A DNA stretch of 64,000 nucleotides from Chrysaora quinquecirrha (GCA_014526335.1 JACTAT010000042.1:1312941-1376940); one strand, 5' to 3'. Shown: positions 23,700 through 34,720, counted from the stretch's first letter. A program made the numbers and translations. Notes: a model not told the origin generated them from the letters alone.

Positions 23700-24446
23700 G
23701 CGACTTCTTTATTCCGCAAACTTCTCTATTCCAAACAGTCTGGATTTAGATCATTGCACTCTGCCGTCACCTGTTTGCTTAACTGTACTAATGACTGGTA
23801 TTTTAACATGGATAAGGGTCAGTATACAGCAATGGTTCTCATAGACCTTAAAAAGCGTTTGACACTTTAGATCATGAAATTCTACTTCAAAAACTGAAAA
23901 AGTATAGTATCGTCGGTCCCGAGAATACATGGTTTGCATGTTATCTAAGTAACAGAATGCAATTCTGCAAAGTGAATGGTGTGTCCTCTGGGCTGGACGA
24001 GATCAACTGTGGAGTGCCGCAGAGTTCCTGTCTTGGTCCTCTACTGTTTCTGATCTATATCAATGATATTCTTAATTCCTTGCAAAATAGTCAAATCATC
24101 ATGTATGCTGATGATACCACCTTATCATATTCTTCAAAAAACGTCGAAAACCTCAACGATAATCTTAATAGAGACTTGGGCTACCTGAAGCAATGGCTAC
24201 AAGTAAATAAGCTGTCTTTGAATGCGATTAAAACTCGATCAATGGTGGTAGGATCGAGGCCAAGCCTTAAGAAGATCTCTGATAAAAAGGAACAGCGTCC
24301 TTATTTTGTCATTGCTGACTCTTGAGTTGACGAGGTTGTTGAGGTTGTTGAGAAAGTAAAATATCTCGGAGTTCAGCTTGATCAGCGTCTTGTTTGAGAT
24401 GAGCACACCAGAGTTCTGATTGTTAAGGTTTCATTAGGTTTCATCT
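23700..24446 (+). pseudogene. LINE reverse transcriptase fragment (CR1/L2-like), 5' part
   Basis: The plus-strand translation shows the RT fingers and palm in order. A QSG-R segment (about 23735) and a LIDL-KAFDTLDHEILL block (about 23845-23890) are disrupted by frameshifts. These are followed by GVPQSSCLGPLLFLIYIND (about 24012-24070) and the catalytic YADDT (about 24107-24121). The thumb region with a WLQVNKLSLN motif follows. There is an in-frame stop near 24324. No endonuclease is upstream, so it is 5'-truncated as LINE copies usually are. The sequence breaks at 24446, where the Copia element is inserted, and resumes at 29213. It is a dead copy that once mediated target-primed reverse transcription. 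Confidence 0.88.
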
Positions 24447-24754
24447 AGTTAAAGTTATTTAATAACCTGTTAGTTATTCTGAGTTTTCATGCAGAGATAA
24501 ACTCGTGTGCGATAAAGCTTTCAGAATAATCAAAGAATATCACTCACTACAAGATCTCACATAACGAAAAGCAACCGAATAACTTGCTGCGACACAGCTC
24601 TAAACTTCGCGTAAAAACATCGTTAATCATACGCGATTCTGTCACATTCGAGTAAACCTAATTGGTCCGCCAGCAATTTGAGTTCAGCAAGTAGAGTCCA
24701 ATCAGAGTTATCTATTTTCGTAACGATGACGCAATCGCTCATTAATATCCAATA
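24447..24754 (-). repeat. 3' LTR of the Copia element
   Basis: 308 bp. On the minus strand it starts TATTGGATATTAATG after a purine tract (GAGTGAGAG) and ends CTTTAACT against the CATCT target duplication. It lacks four bases present in the 5' LTR near 24530. Confidence 0.9.
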
Positions 24755-24811
24755 CTCTCACTCGAAAATAGATCGAACTCAATGTCCGCAAGCAAATGCA
24801 CCAATTTTCTC

Positions 24812-26071
24812 TTAAATTGCGTTTTCCACGCCCATCAAGTCTCTGAACTTGTGAAATTTAACTTTTTCCAGCGGTTTGGTTAGCATGTCTGCAACCATGT
24901 TTTCTGTTGGGCAATACTCCAACCAGATCTCTGAATTCTCAATTTTTTCCCTGATAAAGTGATATCGTATATCGATATGTTTGGTCCTTGCAGGATACTT
25001 CGGATTCTTGCACAAGGCAATTGTACCTTGATTGTCCTCGTAGATCTCAGTTGGCTGCTATTGAACGAAATTCAAATCTTTTAGTAATGAACGTAACCAC
25101 AACGCTTCTTGTAAAGACAGGCTAGCTGCAACATACTCTGCTTCTGTCGAAAATAATGTTACAATTGGTTGTTTCTTACTTACCCAACTTATGAGTCCAC
25201 CGCATAAGAAAAATAGGTAACCAGATTGTGATTTTCTTCAATTGGGGTTAGTTCCCCAGTCAGCATCAACATAGCCATTCAATCTGACTTCACTTTGCTT
25301 ATTTCCATCAAAGCATATTCCATAATCAATCGTTCCTTTAATATATCGCAAAATTCTTTTGGCTGCTTTCCAGTGTTCACTTCCTGGATTTGCACAAAAT
25401 TCATTCAGTGATCCGAGTGCCTGTGCAAGATTAGGCCTTGTAGCTGTAACTGCATACGTCAAGCTGCCAATAAGTGCTTGGTAATTCATTTTATCAACAA
25501 TGTCTCCTTCATTCGGTAACAATTTCGTGTTCTTTTCTTGTGGAGTAGAGACAGCTTTGCAGTTTTCCACTTCAAATTTCTGCAATAAATTAGACAAATA
25601 TTTCGTCTGATGCAACAGCATTAACTTCTTGTTTCGATCACGTTGAATCTGTATTCCAAGACAATAGCTTGCTTCTCCAAGATCTTTCATGCTGAAATTA
25701 TTCTGCAGTAATTTCTTTTCTGCTTGCAGCATCTGCATGTTATTTGCCGCTAGGAGTAAATCGTCCACATATAAAGCGATAGATACTAAACCTTCTCCCA
25801 CTTGTTTTATATATATGCATGAATCAGACTCGCATCGATTGTATTCACAATCTTTCAAGCATTTCTTTATGGTATCAAACCAGCATCGTAATGCCTGCTT
25901 CAATCCATAGATGCTCTTATTCAGTTTGCAAACAAGATTTTCTTGGTCTTTTGCAATATAACCTTCCGGCTGTTTCATGTAGATTTCTTCTTTCAAATCT
26001 CCGTTTAGAAATGCTGTTGATACATCCATCTGATGCAGTTCAAGGTTTAGTTGATTGACGATCGCAAGCAA
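24812..26071 (-). pseudogene. Copia pol, C-terminal part: reverse transcriptase and RNase H
   Basis: On the minus strand, the RT section (25238-26071) contains QMDVSTAFLNGDLKEEIYM, a CKLNKSIYGLKQ block and the catalytic YVDDLLLAA (about 25755-25781). The conserved end of RT, with a TATRPNLA segment, follows. The RNase H section (24812-25237) has a STEAEYVA motif, then ENQGTIALCKNP, KHIDIRYHFIREK and the terminal MLTKPL. A frameshift near 25240 separates RT from RNase H, and a TAG at 25058-25060 interrupts RNase H. The enzyme would copy the element's RNA into DNA in cytoplasmic particles; this copy cannot. Confidence 0.93.
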
Positions 26072-26089
26072 TGTTCGAATTGATGTGTA

Positions 26090-27575
26090 TTAAGCTACCG
26101 GTGAGAATGTTTCTTCATAGTCTATTCCAGGTTCTTGCGTAAAACCTTTGGCTACTAAACGAGCTTTGTAACGATCTATTGTGCCATCGGCATTGTATTT
26201 GATTTTAAATACCCATCTACAATCAATTGGAGTGCGTCCTTCTGGAAGTTCAACAAGATTCCAAGTTTTGTGTTGAGTCAAAGATGCAAATTCATCATCT
26301 AAGGCTTTTCTCCATTGAACTTTTGAAGACGAATCCATTGCTTCATCGAGAGTTTTAGGCTCTCCAAGTATACCATCTGAAAAGGTATATAATGCATCCT
26401 TGATTTCCCACCAATTTCCAGTGATAGCACCATCTCTCTCTGGTGGTCTTCTATCTCGTGTGGAACGACGAGGTAGTTCTCTGTTTTGATTTTCATTGTC
26501 GGCTTCTCTGACATCATCACCATTATCATTATGATTGTCTACTTCTTCATGCTCAACATTCTCTTCATCTCCTGATTCTGTATCAGACACTGTCGAATAC
26601 GGTAAGATAACTTGATTTTCTGAGCTCTTCTTCTCATTTTTCTTTAATGAGCATATGCAATTATCAAAATCAGTTTCATCAAATATGACGTCTCTTGATA
26701 CCTCAATTCGTTTGGTTTCAGGATTCCACAGACGGTAGCCTTTGCTGTTAATACAGTATCCCACAAAGGTGCATTTTCTCGATTTTGGGTCCCATTTCTT
26801 TCTGTTTTCTTTTGAAATGTGCATATACGCAGTACACCCAAAGACTCGTACATTTGATACGTCGGGTTTCTTTCCAATGAAGCTTTCAAACGGTGTTTTG
26901 CTTTCTACTGCCTTTGTAGGGCTTCTGTTCCTTAGAATAACTGCCGTAAGAACTGCTTCTGTCCAGAAGTTGTCAGACAAACCAGCTCCATGAATCATGG
27001 ACCTTGCAGTTTCTTGCAAAGTTCTATTCGTTCCGCAACACCATTTTGCTCAGGTGTTCTGGGTACGGAAAATTGCCTTTGTATGCCCTTATTTTTGAGA
27101 TAGTTATCAAAAACTTTGGCAGTGTACTCTCCGCCATTATCGGAGCGCAAAATCTTTATAGTCTTTCCAGTTACATTAGTAACCATAGCTTCATGCTCTT
27201 TGAATTTCTCAAAGACCTGGTTTTTAGATTTCATAAAATATACTGCTGTGTATCTCGAATTGTCGTCTATGAATGTTACAAAATATCTGTTGCCCCCAAG
27301 ACTCTCAGTCTGCATTGGACCAAAAACATCGGAGTGAATTATCTCCAGTATATCTGCTGCTCTTGTTGCATGCTGTTTTGGAAAAGATTTCCTTGTTTGT
27401 TTTCCTTTGATACAAGCTTCGCACAAATCTGTTTGATCATTTTCAGCAGCTTTAAAGTTCAGTCCTTCAACGAGATTATTATTTTGTAAGATTCGTAGAT
27501 TATTTACATTCAGATGACCATATCTCTTATGCCAAAGCTCTTCTGATAATTCTTTAACAGCAATGTCAGCTTCGT
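26090..27575 (-). pseudogene. Copia pol, middle part: integrase and start of reverse transcriptase
   Basis: The GAG-pre-integrase zinc motif region (HKRYGHLNV.. then CEACIKGKQ, about 27400-27530) precedes the catalytic core. Core landmarks are a HSDVFGPM aspartate, FIDDNSRY, and the RSDNGGEY aspartate with a downstream EQNGVAER glutamate. A one-base shift near 27010 breaks the frame just after that glutamate. The next frame continues through the integrase C-terminal region, an acidic spacer with a DRRPPER patch, and the first RT blocks (KARLVAKGFTQ, YEETFSPVA). A TAA at 26087-26089 then stands between it and the rest of RT in the same frame. Confidence 0.92.
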
Positions 27576-28813
27576 GGTTTGCTTTAATTCACAAGCTTTA
27601 AGAACGAACAGCTTGCCATCGAGTTTTCCTGAACCGAGAATCATTCCTGTATCATCCAGAATGAGACATTTTTCCTTTTCAAATGTCATTGTCATTCCTC
27701 TTTTTATAACGGCGCTGACAGAAAAGAGATTCTTCGCTAAGGCTGGAACGTAGAGAACGTTGACCAATTCTGCAGGTTTGTAAACTGATTCAGTTTTTAT
27801 TTCAATCCATATATTTCCTTTTCCGTATGCCTTAACTTGTCGGTTATCTCCCAATTTAATAGTTTCTGGTGAGGGGAATTCTTCATAATTTTGCATACCC
27901 TTTTTGTCATTGGACATGTCCTGCGAAGCACCTGAGTCAATGTACCACTGCGAATTCCTGTTTGTGTTATTTGCCATCCAGAACAAAGTATGGTTACTTT
28001 CATCTTCACCTGATAGACACAACGAAGCATTAGCATGATCTGGTTTCTTCTGAATTGGTTTGGTTTTCTTCGGTTTCCCACAATCTTTAGCCCAATGTCC
28101 CTGAAGTCCACAGTTAAAACATTTGCCTCTTTTCTTTGGTTTGATAGACTTATCAAACTTATCACGAGAAGGTAAATGTCCTTTCGACGAAATCATGGCT
28201 TTTTCTGTGCTTTCTGATGCTGAGGTTTTTACTATGCCCTCGTGGCGTTTGCTTTCTTCGTGTAGCAATCGTGCAATCACAAATTCCATATTCAAATCGT
28301 CTGAACGGGACTCTAGTGCCACAATCAAGTTACTGTATGAATCTGGGAGACTACATAGTAAAGTTTCGACCTGATCATCCTTAGTGACCTTTGCTCCCAC
28401 GTCTTCTAACTGTCCTGCGAGCGATTCATAGAATCAGCCTCGGCCATCGACGTAGCGAAATATTTCTTGCTAAGAAATAGTTTATTAGCCAGGGATTTCA
28501 CCTTATAGTGACTCTCTAACTTATTCCAGGCTTCTTTAGCCGTTGACGATGAGCGGACTATCGACAACTGTTCGTCTCCGAGTGATAAACAAATTGTAGC
28601 CATCGCTTTTCTGGCTCGCTTTCTAAAACTCTGAACTTGAGTCTCTGTGGTCCCTTCTCCTGTGGGTTCCACCTCATCTCCAGAAACAATCGACCAGAGA
28701 TCTTTATCTTCTAGCACCATCTGCATTTTAAATTTCCATAAATGAAAATTTTCACCCTTAAATTTGTCGATCCGCAGAGATGCCAAATCTTCAGTTGACG
28801 ACGACGTTGCCAT
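27510..28813 (-). pseudogene. Copia gag and protease
   Basis: The start is set at the ATG at 28813 (MATSSSTEDL), the first Met before the conserved LRIDKFKGENFHLWKFKM segment of the Copia gag (UBN2-type) fold. The gag N-terminal part ends in a frameshift near 28405. The next frame (27510-28400) carries the rest of gag, the CCHC zinc knuckle CFNCGLQGHWAKDC (about 28080-28121) and the aspartic protease active site DSGASQ (about 27938). The zinc knuckle packages RNA and the protease releases the pol enzymes. The frame stops near 27510, after a shift that removes the junction to integrase. Confidence 0.92.
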
Positions 28814-28881
28814 TCGAGTTGAATTCGAACACAAATCTAGACTTTAAAAAGTCGACCAAGTATTCTAAATGCTTATCGGCC

Positions 28882-28895
28882 CTGGGCCCATAACC
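28882..28895 (-). promoter_or_regulatory. Copia primer binding site (half-tRNA iMet type)
   Basis: Minus-strand GGTTATGGGCCCAG directly follows the 5' LTR. It is complementary to the anticodon stem-loop part of initiator tRNA-Met (CTGGGCCCATAACC), not to its 3' end. This is the mode described for Drosophila copia, which primes from a cleaved half tRNA. Confidence 0.85.
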
Positions 28896-29207
28896 TGTTA
28901 AAGTTATTTAATAACCTGTTAGTTATTCTGAGTTTTCACGCAGAGATAAACTCGTGCGCGATAAAACTTTTAGAATAATCAAAGAATATCTATCACTCAC
29001 TACAAGATCTCACATAACGAAAAGCAACCGAAAAACTTGCTGCGACAGAGCTCTAAACTTCGCGTAAAAACATCGTTAATCATACGCGATTCTGTCACAT
29101 TCGAGTAAACCTAATTGGTCAGCCAGCAATTTGAGTTCAGCAATTAGAGTCCAATCAGAGTTATCTATTTTCGTAACGATGATGCAATCGCTCATTAATA
29201 TCCAATA
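28896..29207 (-). repeat. 5' LTR of the Copia element
   Basis: 312 bp. It begins TATTGGATATTAATG on the minus strand at the AGATG (CATCT) target copy and ends CTTTAACA at the primer site. The first dinucleotide is TA rather than TG, in both LTRs. Confidence 0.9.
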
Positions 29208-29212
29208 CATCT

Positions 29213-29855
29213 TGCATTAGGGTTTTTAAAATATGCTAAGAAACTACTACCAAAGGAAACTCTTCGCCATATCTACAGAGGTATCATTTAACCACATTTC
29301 CGCTACTGTTGCTCTGTATAGGGGAGCTGTAGGGAAGTCAGGAGACTGGAATTGCAAAAGTGCTGCTAGAATAGTGACTAACAGTAGCTATGATGCACCT
29401 GCTGATGTCGTCATTCAAAATCTAAAGTGGCCAACTATAGCCGATATTATTAAACGAGAGACTGCGACCATAGTTTACAAATCCTTGAATGGTCTCGCAC
29501 CTACGTATCTCTCTGACATTTTTACTACGTATCACTCTGACACTTCTCAAGACCTGTTCACGGGACACCGTCAAATTGAGAAACTCGGAGACTGATTTAC
29601 GTGTCCCTCTTTTGAAGACGGCAAATGGGCAGATATCATTTTCATATCGAGGTGCACATCGATGGAACAGGCTAAAACCCGAGGTTAAGCAAGCACCCTC
29701 TTTATATACTTTCAAACACCGACTTTAATTTTAATCAAAATTTACTCTGTAGTTATTTTAAATTGTAGATTTTTTTCACGGCCCCCTGAAAAGCAGCCTT
29801 GGCTGGCCGGGTTTCAGTGTTTAAAGAATATAAAATTAAACGAAAATAAAAATAA
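29213..29855 (+). pseudogene. LINE fragment, 3' part, continuing the RT broken at 24446
   Basis: The same LINE resumes after the Copia insertion. A KETLRHIYRG segment (about 29245) and a SAARIVTNSSYDAP block (about 29380) lead into KLNGLAPTYL-type sequence (about 29485). The C-terminal TFKHRL ends at the TAA at 29726-29728. The frame shifts several times. A 3' UTR follows with a GC-rich hairpin-like segment (GCAGCCTTGGCTGGCCGGG) and an AT-rich tail ending in AAATAAAAATAAA near 29855. This C-terminal layout and 3' end are typical of CR1/L2-type LINEs. Confidence 0.85.
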
Positions 29856-31082
29856 ATGTTGCGACGTCACAGTTACGTCATCAAAATGACGTCGTTGTAT
29901 AAGTGGCCAACAACGATTTAACCTTAAAATTTCGGAAAAAATTCTTCTCGAGTTGAGATGCTCATTAAATCAGCAATAATATAACACACCGGCTGAATGA
30001 CGATGTACAAATCCACTAAATAGAAACAAAGAGAATATCCTTTCAACGTATGGGAATGTTTTTAGTGACCTCATTCTTATAACACGAGATACCAGTTTGT
30101 TATTGGCAATTATTGCTGCGGTTCTTCTTCACAGTAGAGCCTGATAACATTGCCATAATATTTATAACTAGCCCTTGCCCCGAGCCTCGGCGCGGGCTTT
30201 TGCGCTCCGCGGGTCACATGGGACGTGCAGCTTGTAGTGCTCATGTGTGAAGAAAGGCATTGTGAAGAAAAGTAAATGAGATTGGTGGAAAATATTTCTT
30301 AGGGAAAGCAGAGTATGGAGATAAAGGAATGGGAGTTGGGTTGAATGAGAAGGTTGAATTCCTGTCCCCCGAAGGTTTCGTCCCTGTCCCCCGAAGGTTT
30401 GCTTCCTGTCCCCGAAGGTTTCACGATACAGGAAATGCGGAAATTGTGCGCAGAAGGGAGAAGTTGCCGAGCAGCAAATTATTCTTTGAAAAGAGGGGTT
30501 GCACTGATATTCTGTTTGGAGTATGTGGTAGTAATATTTGTTGAGAAGGGTAAGTGTGATTTGCTTTGTTTCGAATGGAAGAGAATGTCGGGAGTACTAA
30601 TGATGCATCTGGGAAAGTAACTTGAATGCGTAAGTTGCAATCATAGCGGCAGGTAAGCTTCTAGATACAGTGAAGCAATAAATCAAAACCACTTCGTCAT
30701 AGTGGAAGGTAGTGCATGTCTCTTGCACACACATCTGTTAGCATATGTAAGGCACAATATTAGGTATGATAGATGATATTCATTTAAAAGAGGAGGCGAA
30801 TAAGAGTAAACGGTTGCCATTGAATAAGAGTTTGTTGTTGTTGTAGGGAAAGGTTTGTTGGATGAGAAACAAATAGAAGAGGCACACCCATTGTTTATAG
30901 TACTTGAATGCGTAAATAGCAATCCTAGAGGAACCATTCTTGAATATTTTCCGATAGGGTGCTGCTAGAGTTATGCTGTGGGAGAAAGTGGAGGATGGGT
31001 ATTGCATGGAATGGTTGATGTTGAAAGAATAATTTTTTGCCGTTGCCTTTTGGCTGGAAAGTGCTGTTGATGCAGAGGAATT
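29856..31082. other. Intronic sequence with a small GC-rich patch
   Basis: No gene recognised. A GC-rich patch (30175-30225, CGAGCCTCGGCGCGGGC) stands out in AT-rich surroundings. A three-unit repeat lies at 30359-30425. Minus ORFs at 30683-31186 overlap in several frames without family features. Confidence 0.4.
30359..30425. repeat. Three-copy tandem repeat (CCTGTCCCCCGAAGGTTT)
   Basis: Three copies of a 21-24 bp unit in a row, the last lacking one C. Confidence 0.85.
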
Positions 31083-32160
31083 GTCTTTTTGTCTTTCCAG
31101 CTTAATGAGCAGAACAATAATCGTAGCCTTTGGCCATGAGGGCATGTTTTGCCTTTACTATTTTTATAAGCAGAGCTGTTGCCCAAACCCCCGAATGTGT
31201 TCGTTCAAAAAGAAACCAAGAATGTTTTCCTTTGAAAATCGAAAAAACGAACCGAAATTATACACAACCAAGCTATATGAATGATACGAATAGTTAAAGG
31301 ATTTTTTCGCTAAGGCTGACTGTAAACAGAACTATTGCCCTGCCTTTCAGTCCTTGAGAAGGGATAAAGAAAGGGTCCCCGAATGTGTTCGTTGAAAAAA
31401 AACAAACCAAGAATTTTTTCCTTCGAATATCGAAAAAGCAAACGGGCATGAGTAATATTTGTAATTGCGATGTATTGCCCTGCCTTTCAGTTTTAGAGAA
31501 GGGATTAGGAAAGGGGGTCCAAATGTACAGAAATGTCAAAGTTTCGTGCAGCGAAGCAAGTCTTGAAGTCTGCAGCAAGCCAAATGTAGGGAAATGTCAA
31601 ACGGGCATAAGTAATATTTGTAATTGCAATGTGATGTGAGATCGACATGCAATGTGGATATTTGAATTCGAGCATTCTGTTCTGTTTGTCTTTTCGGCTT
31701 AATGAACAGAACAATTGTAGCCTTTTGTCATGAGGGCATGTTTTGCCTTTACTATTCTTATAAGCAGAGCTGTTGCCCAAACCCCGAATGTCTTCTTTAA
31801 AAAACCAAGAATTTTTCCTTCGAAAATCGAAAAAACTAACAGAAATTATACAGAACCAAGCTACACGAATGATAATAGTTAAAGAATTTTTTCGCTAAGG
31901 CTGACTGTAAACAGAACTATTGCCCTGCCTTTCAGTCCTGGGGAAGGGATAAGGAAAGGGTCTCCAAATGTGTTCGTTCAAAAAAAAAAAACCAAGAATT
32001 TTTCCTTCGAATATCGTAAAAACAAACAGAAATTAAACACAACCAAGCAAAACGAATAATTCTAATAGCTAAAGGACTTTTTCGCTAAAGCTGATCGTAA
32101 AAAACAGAACTATTGCCCTGTCTTTCAGTATTGGAGGAGGAATTAGGAAAGGGGATTATT
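31083..32160. repeat. Higher-order tandem repeat, period about 600 bp with 185-bp subunits
   Basis: Four copies of a 170-190 bp subunit (CGAATGTGTTCGTT.., poly-A, ACCAAGAATTTTTCCTTCGA.., CCCTGCCTTTCAGT.., AGGGATAAGGAAAGGG) start at about 31190, 31379, 31783 and 31965. A second block (CATGAGGGCATGTTTTGCC.. to CCCAAACCCC) precedes the first and third copies (31083-31190, 31686-31780), giving a larger period of about 595 bp. It is non-coding and satellite-like. Confidence 0.85.
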
Positions 32161-32218
32161 CCCGCTGGGAAAACAACAGACCCATTGTTCTTCATGGCAC
32201 GAAATTCTAGATCAAAGA

Positions 32219-32397
32219 AGGGTGAGCCCCAATTACCCTAGAAGCGGAGCACGTTTGAAAAAATGACTTGCAACTCTCGCCTACCCCACAGGCGGCAACT
32301 TGAGGTGTAAGCGCCAGCACCGTAGCTTCTACGGTAAGAGAGGAGTTCGCGTGACAAAATGGTGTCATAATCCCCTTACTACTTTAGTATATAAGAC
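32219..32397. repeat. Dispersed repeat, copy 1
   Basis: Shares GGGTGAGCCCCAATTACCC.. , CTCGCCTACCCCACAGGCGG and a TTTAGTATATAAGA end with 34004-34183, in the same orientation, with substantial divergence. Possibly a SINE body. Confidence 0.65.
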
Positions 32398-32519
32398 TAG
32401 CCCTTGCCCATGTAAGACCACCGCCTCACGAGGACCACCGCCTCCGATGAGCTCCGCCAATAAGAGCTTCCACCTAAAAGACACTGTTCATTGAGGTGGC
32501 TATATTTTCTGTTAAGCTA

Positions 32520-32900
32520 AATCTTGATCTCAATTGTAATGTTAGTCTAGTCTTAATCTTAGTCTTCAAGTTAAATGGAATCTTAATCTTAACTTCTACC
32601 TGAATTGGAATTTTAACCTTAATGTTAATCTAAATGTTAAGCTTAATCTTAATCTAAATCTGTATCTCAATCTAAATGTGAATCTAAATCTGAATCTTAA
32701 TTCTAATCTTAATCTTAAGCTTAATCTAAATTTTTGTCTTAGTTAATCTTGAACTCCATCTTAATATTAGTGTTAATCTTTGTTAGTCTTGGTCTAAGTA
32801 TCAGTCTTTCATTTTTGAACTTAAACTTAAAGTTCGTTTTCAAATGAGTCTTTATCTGAACCTTTATGTTAATCTTGATGTAAATCTGAAATAACATTGA
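32520..32900. repeat. Degenerate TTAATC/AAATCT hexamer array
   Basis: About 380 bp built from TTAATC, TTAATG and AAATCT units with frequent changes. It resembles a decayed hexamer satellite. It is not the metazoan telomere repeat TTAGGG. Confidence 0.8.
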
Positions 32901-33004
32901 CACTTACAATTAATGTTAATGTTGTTGTTTATCAGCACATGCAAAAATGTCATTCCCAAACTTTATCATCATCTTAATTCATCTTCATACTCTTAGATGC
33001 CAAA

Positions 33005-33225
33005 TAAACGTCCCCTTGTTTACTAATTTTTAGCTTTTCTCCCACCCGCAGGGCCTTATTAGGACCCCCCATTTATTAATTTTTGAAGAAACAATTTCAC
33101 TTGTGATAGGATGAAACTACGTTTATTAATTTTCCCCCACTCCTGGACCTTAAAAGGGCCCCCCTGTTTATGAAATTTTCGAAAAAAATTCCCCCCTTCC
33201 CTTTAATTTAGACCTCCCGTTTATT
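33005..33225. repeat. Three-unit imperfect tandem repeat
   Basis: Units of about 80 bp share a TTTA(C/T)TAATTTTT segment, a CCC-rich run and GGACC/GGGCCTTA. Each begins near GTTTA(C/T)TAATT (33018, 33071, 33121). Confidence 0.6.
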
Positions 33226-33570
33226 TGGTACCTAAGAGAATTGGCCTTAATGTAAATATTAATAGAAGTGAAATTAATCTTTAATTTAAAATAAATTTTA
33301 ATGCAATTCTAAATTCTTCAGCTACAATAAAACTTTAAATTAAATGAAAGATGAATTTAAAATTGAAATGAAAACCAAATGAACATGAAAGTTAGTGTCC
33401 GTGTTGAGAGATAAATTGAAAATAAATTTTTTAATTGAAAAGATATGAGTAAAAATAGATCTAAAGATTTGAGTCATTCCAAAAAGCCTTCTAGTTTTGT
33501 CGAAGTGACTTTTAGATATTGAAAAGAATTGTAAAATATTTAAATCACAAAAACAAAAACACCAAAAATT

Positions 33571-33650
33571 TGCCCTTGAGGGAATTTGAACTCCAGTCAT
33601 TCTGGGTAGCAGGGGAGCATTTAACCACTCGGCTACACAGCCATCCCCCT
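33571..33650 (-). repeat. tRNA-derived SINE head A
   Basis: The minus strand contains a perfect RNA polymerase III box A (TAGCCGAGTGG, 33625-33635) and box B (GTTCAAATTCC, 33581-33591) at normal tRNA spacing. The ends do not form an acceptor stem, and AT-rich sequence follows, so this is a tRNA-like SINE head rather than a working tRNA. Confidence 0.65.
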
Positions 33651-33842
33651 TAGCGGAGGATAATCTCCTAGTGGTCCTTAAATTCATGGAAGGGAACAAC
33701 AAAACACGTAAAAAAAATATGTCTAACAAACTTAAAAATTACAGGGAAAGCAAATTTAAGTTACCAGACGTCTCCTTGGCCTTTTGAAAACATTTCAAAC
33801 ACGAAAATCAAAGAAATAAAAAAATCCGAGAGGAAAAGATGT

Positions 33843-33921
33843 TCTCCCGAGGGGAATCGAACTCCCGACTCTGCATCGTAGCTCACGAGACACGCCGCCT
33901 TACCGACCGTGCTATCGTACC
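33843..33921 (-). repeat. tRNA-derived SINE head B
   Basis: The minus strand has box A-like TAGCACGGTCGG (33903-33914) and box B GTTCGATTCC (33853-33862), followed by CCTCGGGAGAAC and an AT-rich body. The acceptor ends do not pair. It is the second tRNA-like unit within 300 bp on the same strand. Confidence 0.65.
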
Positions 33922-34003
33922 TTGTTGCAAATAAGTGATAATCCTCCTACAGAAAACAATCGGGCGATGGTTAAAACAGGCACCAATGACGCACTTCAAA
34001 GAT

Positions 34004-34183
34004 GGGTTAGCCCCAGTTACCCCAGAGACTACAGGAGGCATGGAAAAACGAAGGCGCAATGGCTCGCCTACCCCACGGGCGGCAGGTAGTGGAAAAAGTC
34101 CCATCAGGGCAGCCTTGACGGCCCGGGAGGATGAGCTGCCACAAAATCGGTTGCTAGGCACTTACCATTTTAGTATATAAGAT
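34004..34183. repeat. Dispersed repeat, copy 2
   Basis: Direct copy of the 32219-32397 repeat: GGGTTAGCCCCAGTTACCCC, CTCGCCTACCCCACGGGCGG and the TTTTAGTATATAAGA end. Confidence 0.65.
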
Positions 34184-34720
34184 GTCAAGGGAAATTGTGG
34201 AACCAAGACTCTGAGTTATCTAATATTATATATATCTATGTTTATGGTGTTGTGTTGTGAAGTAAGCTCAACAGGTTCTTTGGCTCACTGTGATCACACT
34301 CTGCCTTAGGTCATTGAACTCTTCCCAGGGGGGCTCGGCCCAGACTTCTGTATAAGCATGTGTTGCTAAAAGTGTTGTGTTGCTTCTCTTTGATTGTACA
34401 ACATGTTTTTTTGATGAATCAAAAGCACATTATTTCTCACAGATTCTCTCTCGTACTTGCCTAAGTCCAAGATACAAAAGGTTAAAACTTCGTGACTTAA
34501 TATTTATTTACAGTAGAAAAAAGAGACATTGGAGTAGTAATATTATTAATGCAGCAAGCCACCCCTGCTTTTCCGCAGAGCAATAATAAATATGATCTGT
34601 CAGGGTAACTCTAATCTTTCCAATCTTTCACAAACTATAACAGGATGTTCGCAGACACAAATCTCAAAGAGATTTTTGGTACCTCGATGATATTTTTTAG
34701 GAAAGGTCTAAAACACTTAC
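34184..34720. other. Intron just downstream of SRSF exon 3
   Basis: No feature supported. A 70-codon plus frame (34377-34586) has no family features. In other animals SR-protein genes carry poison exons near RRM exons; none could be identified here by eye. Confidence 0.35.

Larger units (their letters stand above)
24447..29207 (-). mobile_element. Decayed Ty1/Copia LTR retrotransposon inserted in a LINE
   Basis: A complete but inactive 4.8-kb element on the minus strand: 5' LTR 28896-29207, 3' LTR 24447-24754, flanked by a perfect CATCT duplication (24442-24446 and 29208-29212). Order from the 5' end is gag, zinc knuckle, aspartic protease, integrase, reverse transcriptase, RNase H, which is the Copia order (integrase before RT). 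The primer binding site GGTTATGGGCCCAG follows the 5' LTR directly. The LTRs differ by roughly ten substitutions and one 4-bp gap, so the insertion is moderately old. Coding lesions: frameshifts near 28405, 27575, 27010 and 25240, and stops at 26087-26089 and 25058-25060. Confidence 0.95.

Noticed and set aside
25689..28374. Plus-strand ORFs within the Copia element, including one of 161 codons
   Set aside because: They lie antisense to gag-pol and match nothing.
32520..32900. Interstitial telomere repeat
   Set aside because: The units are TTAATC/AAATCT and degenerate, not TTAGGG.
33571..33921. Two functional tRNA genes
   Set aside because: Box A and B are good, but the acceptor ends do not pair and the anticodon arms are poor. 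SINE heads fit better.
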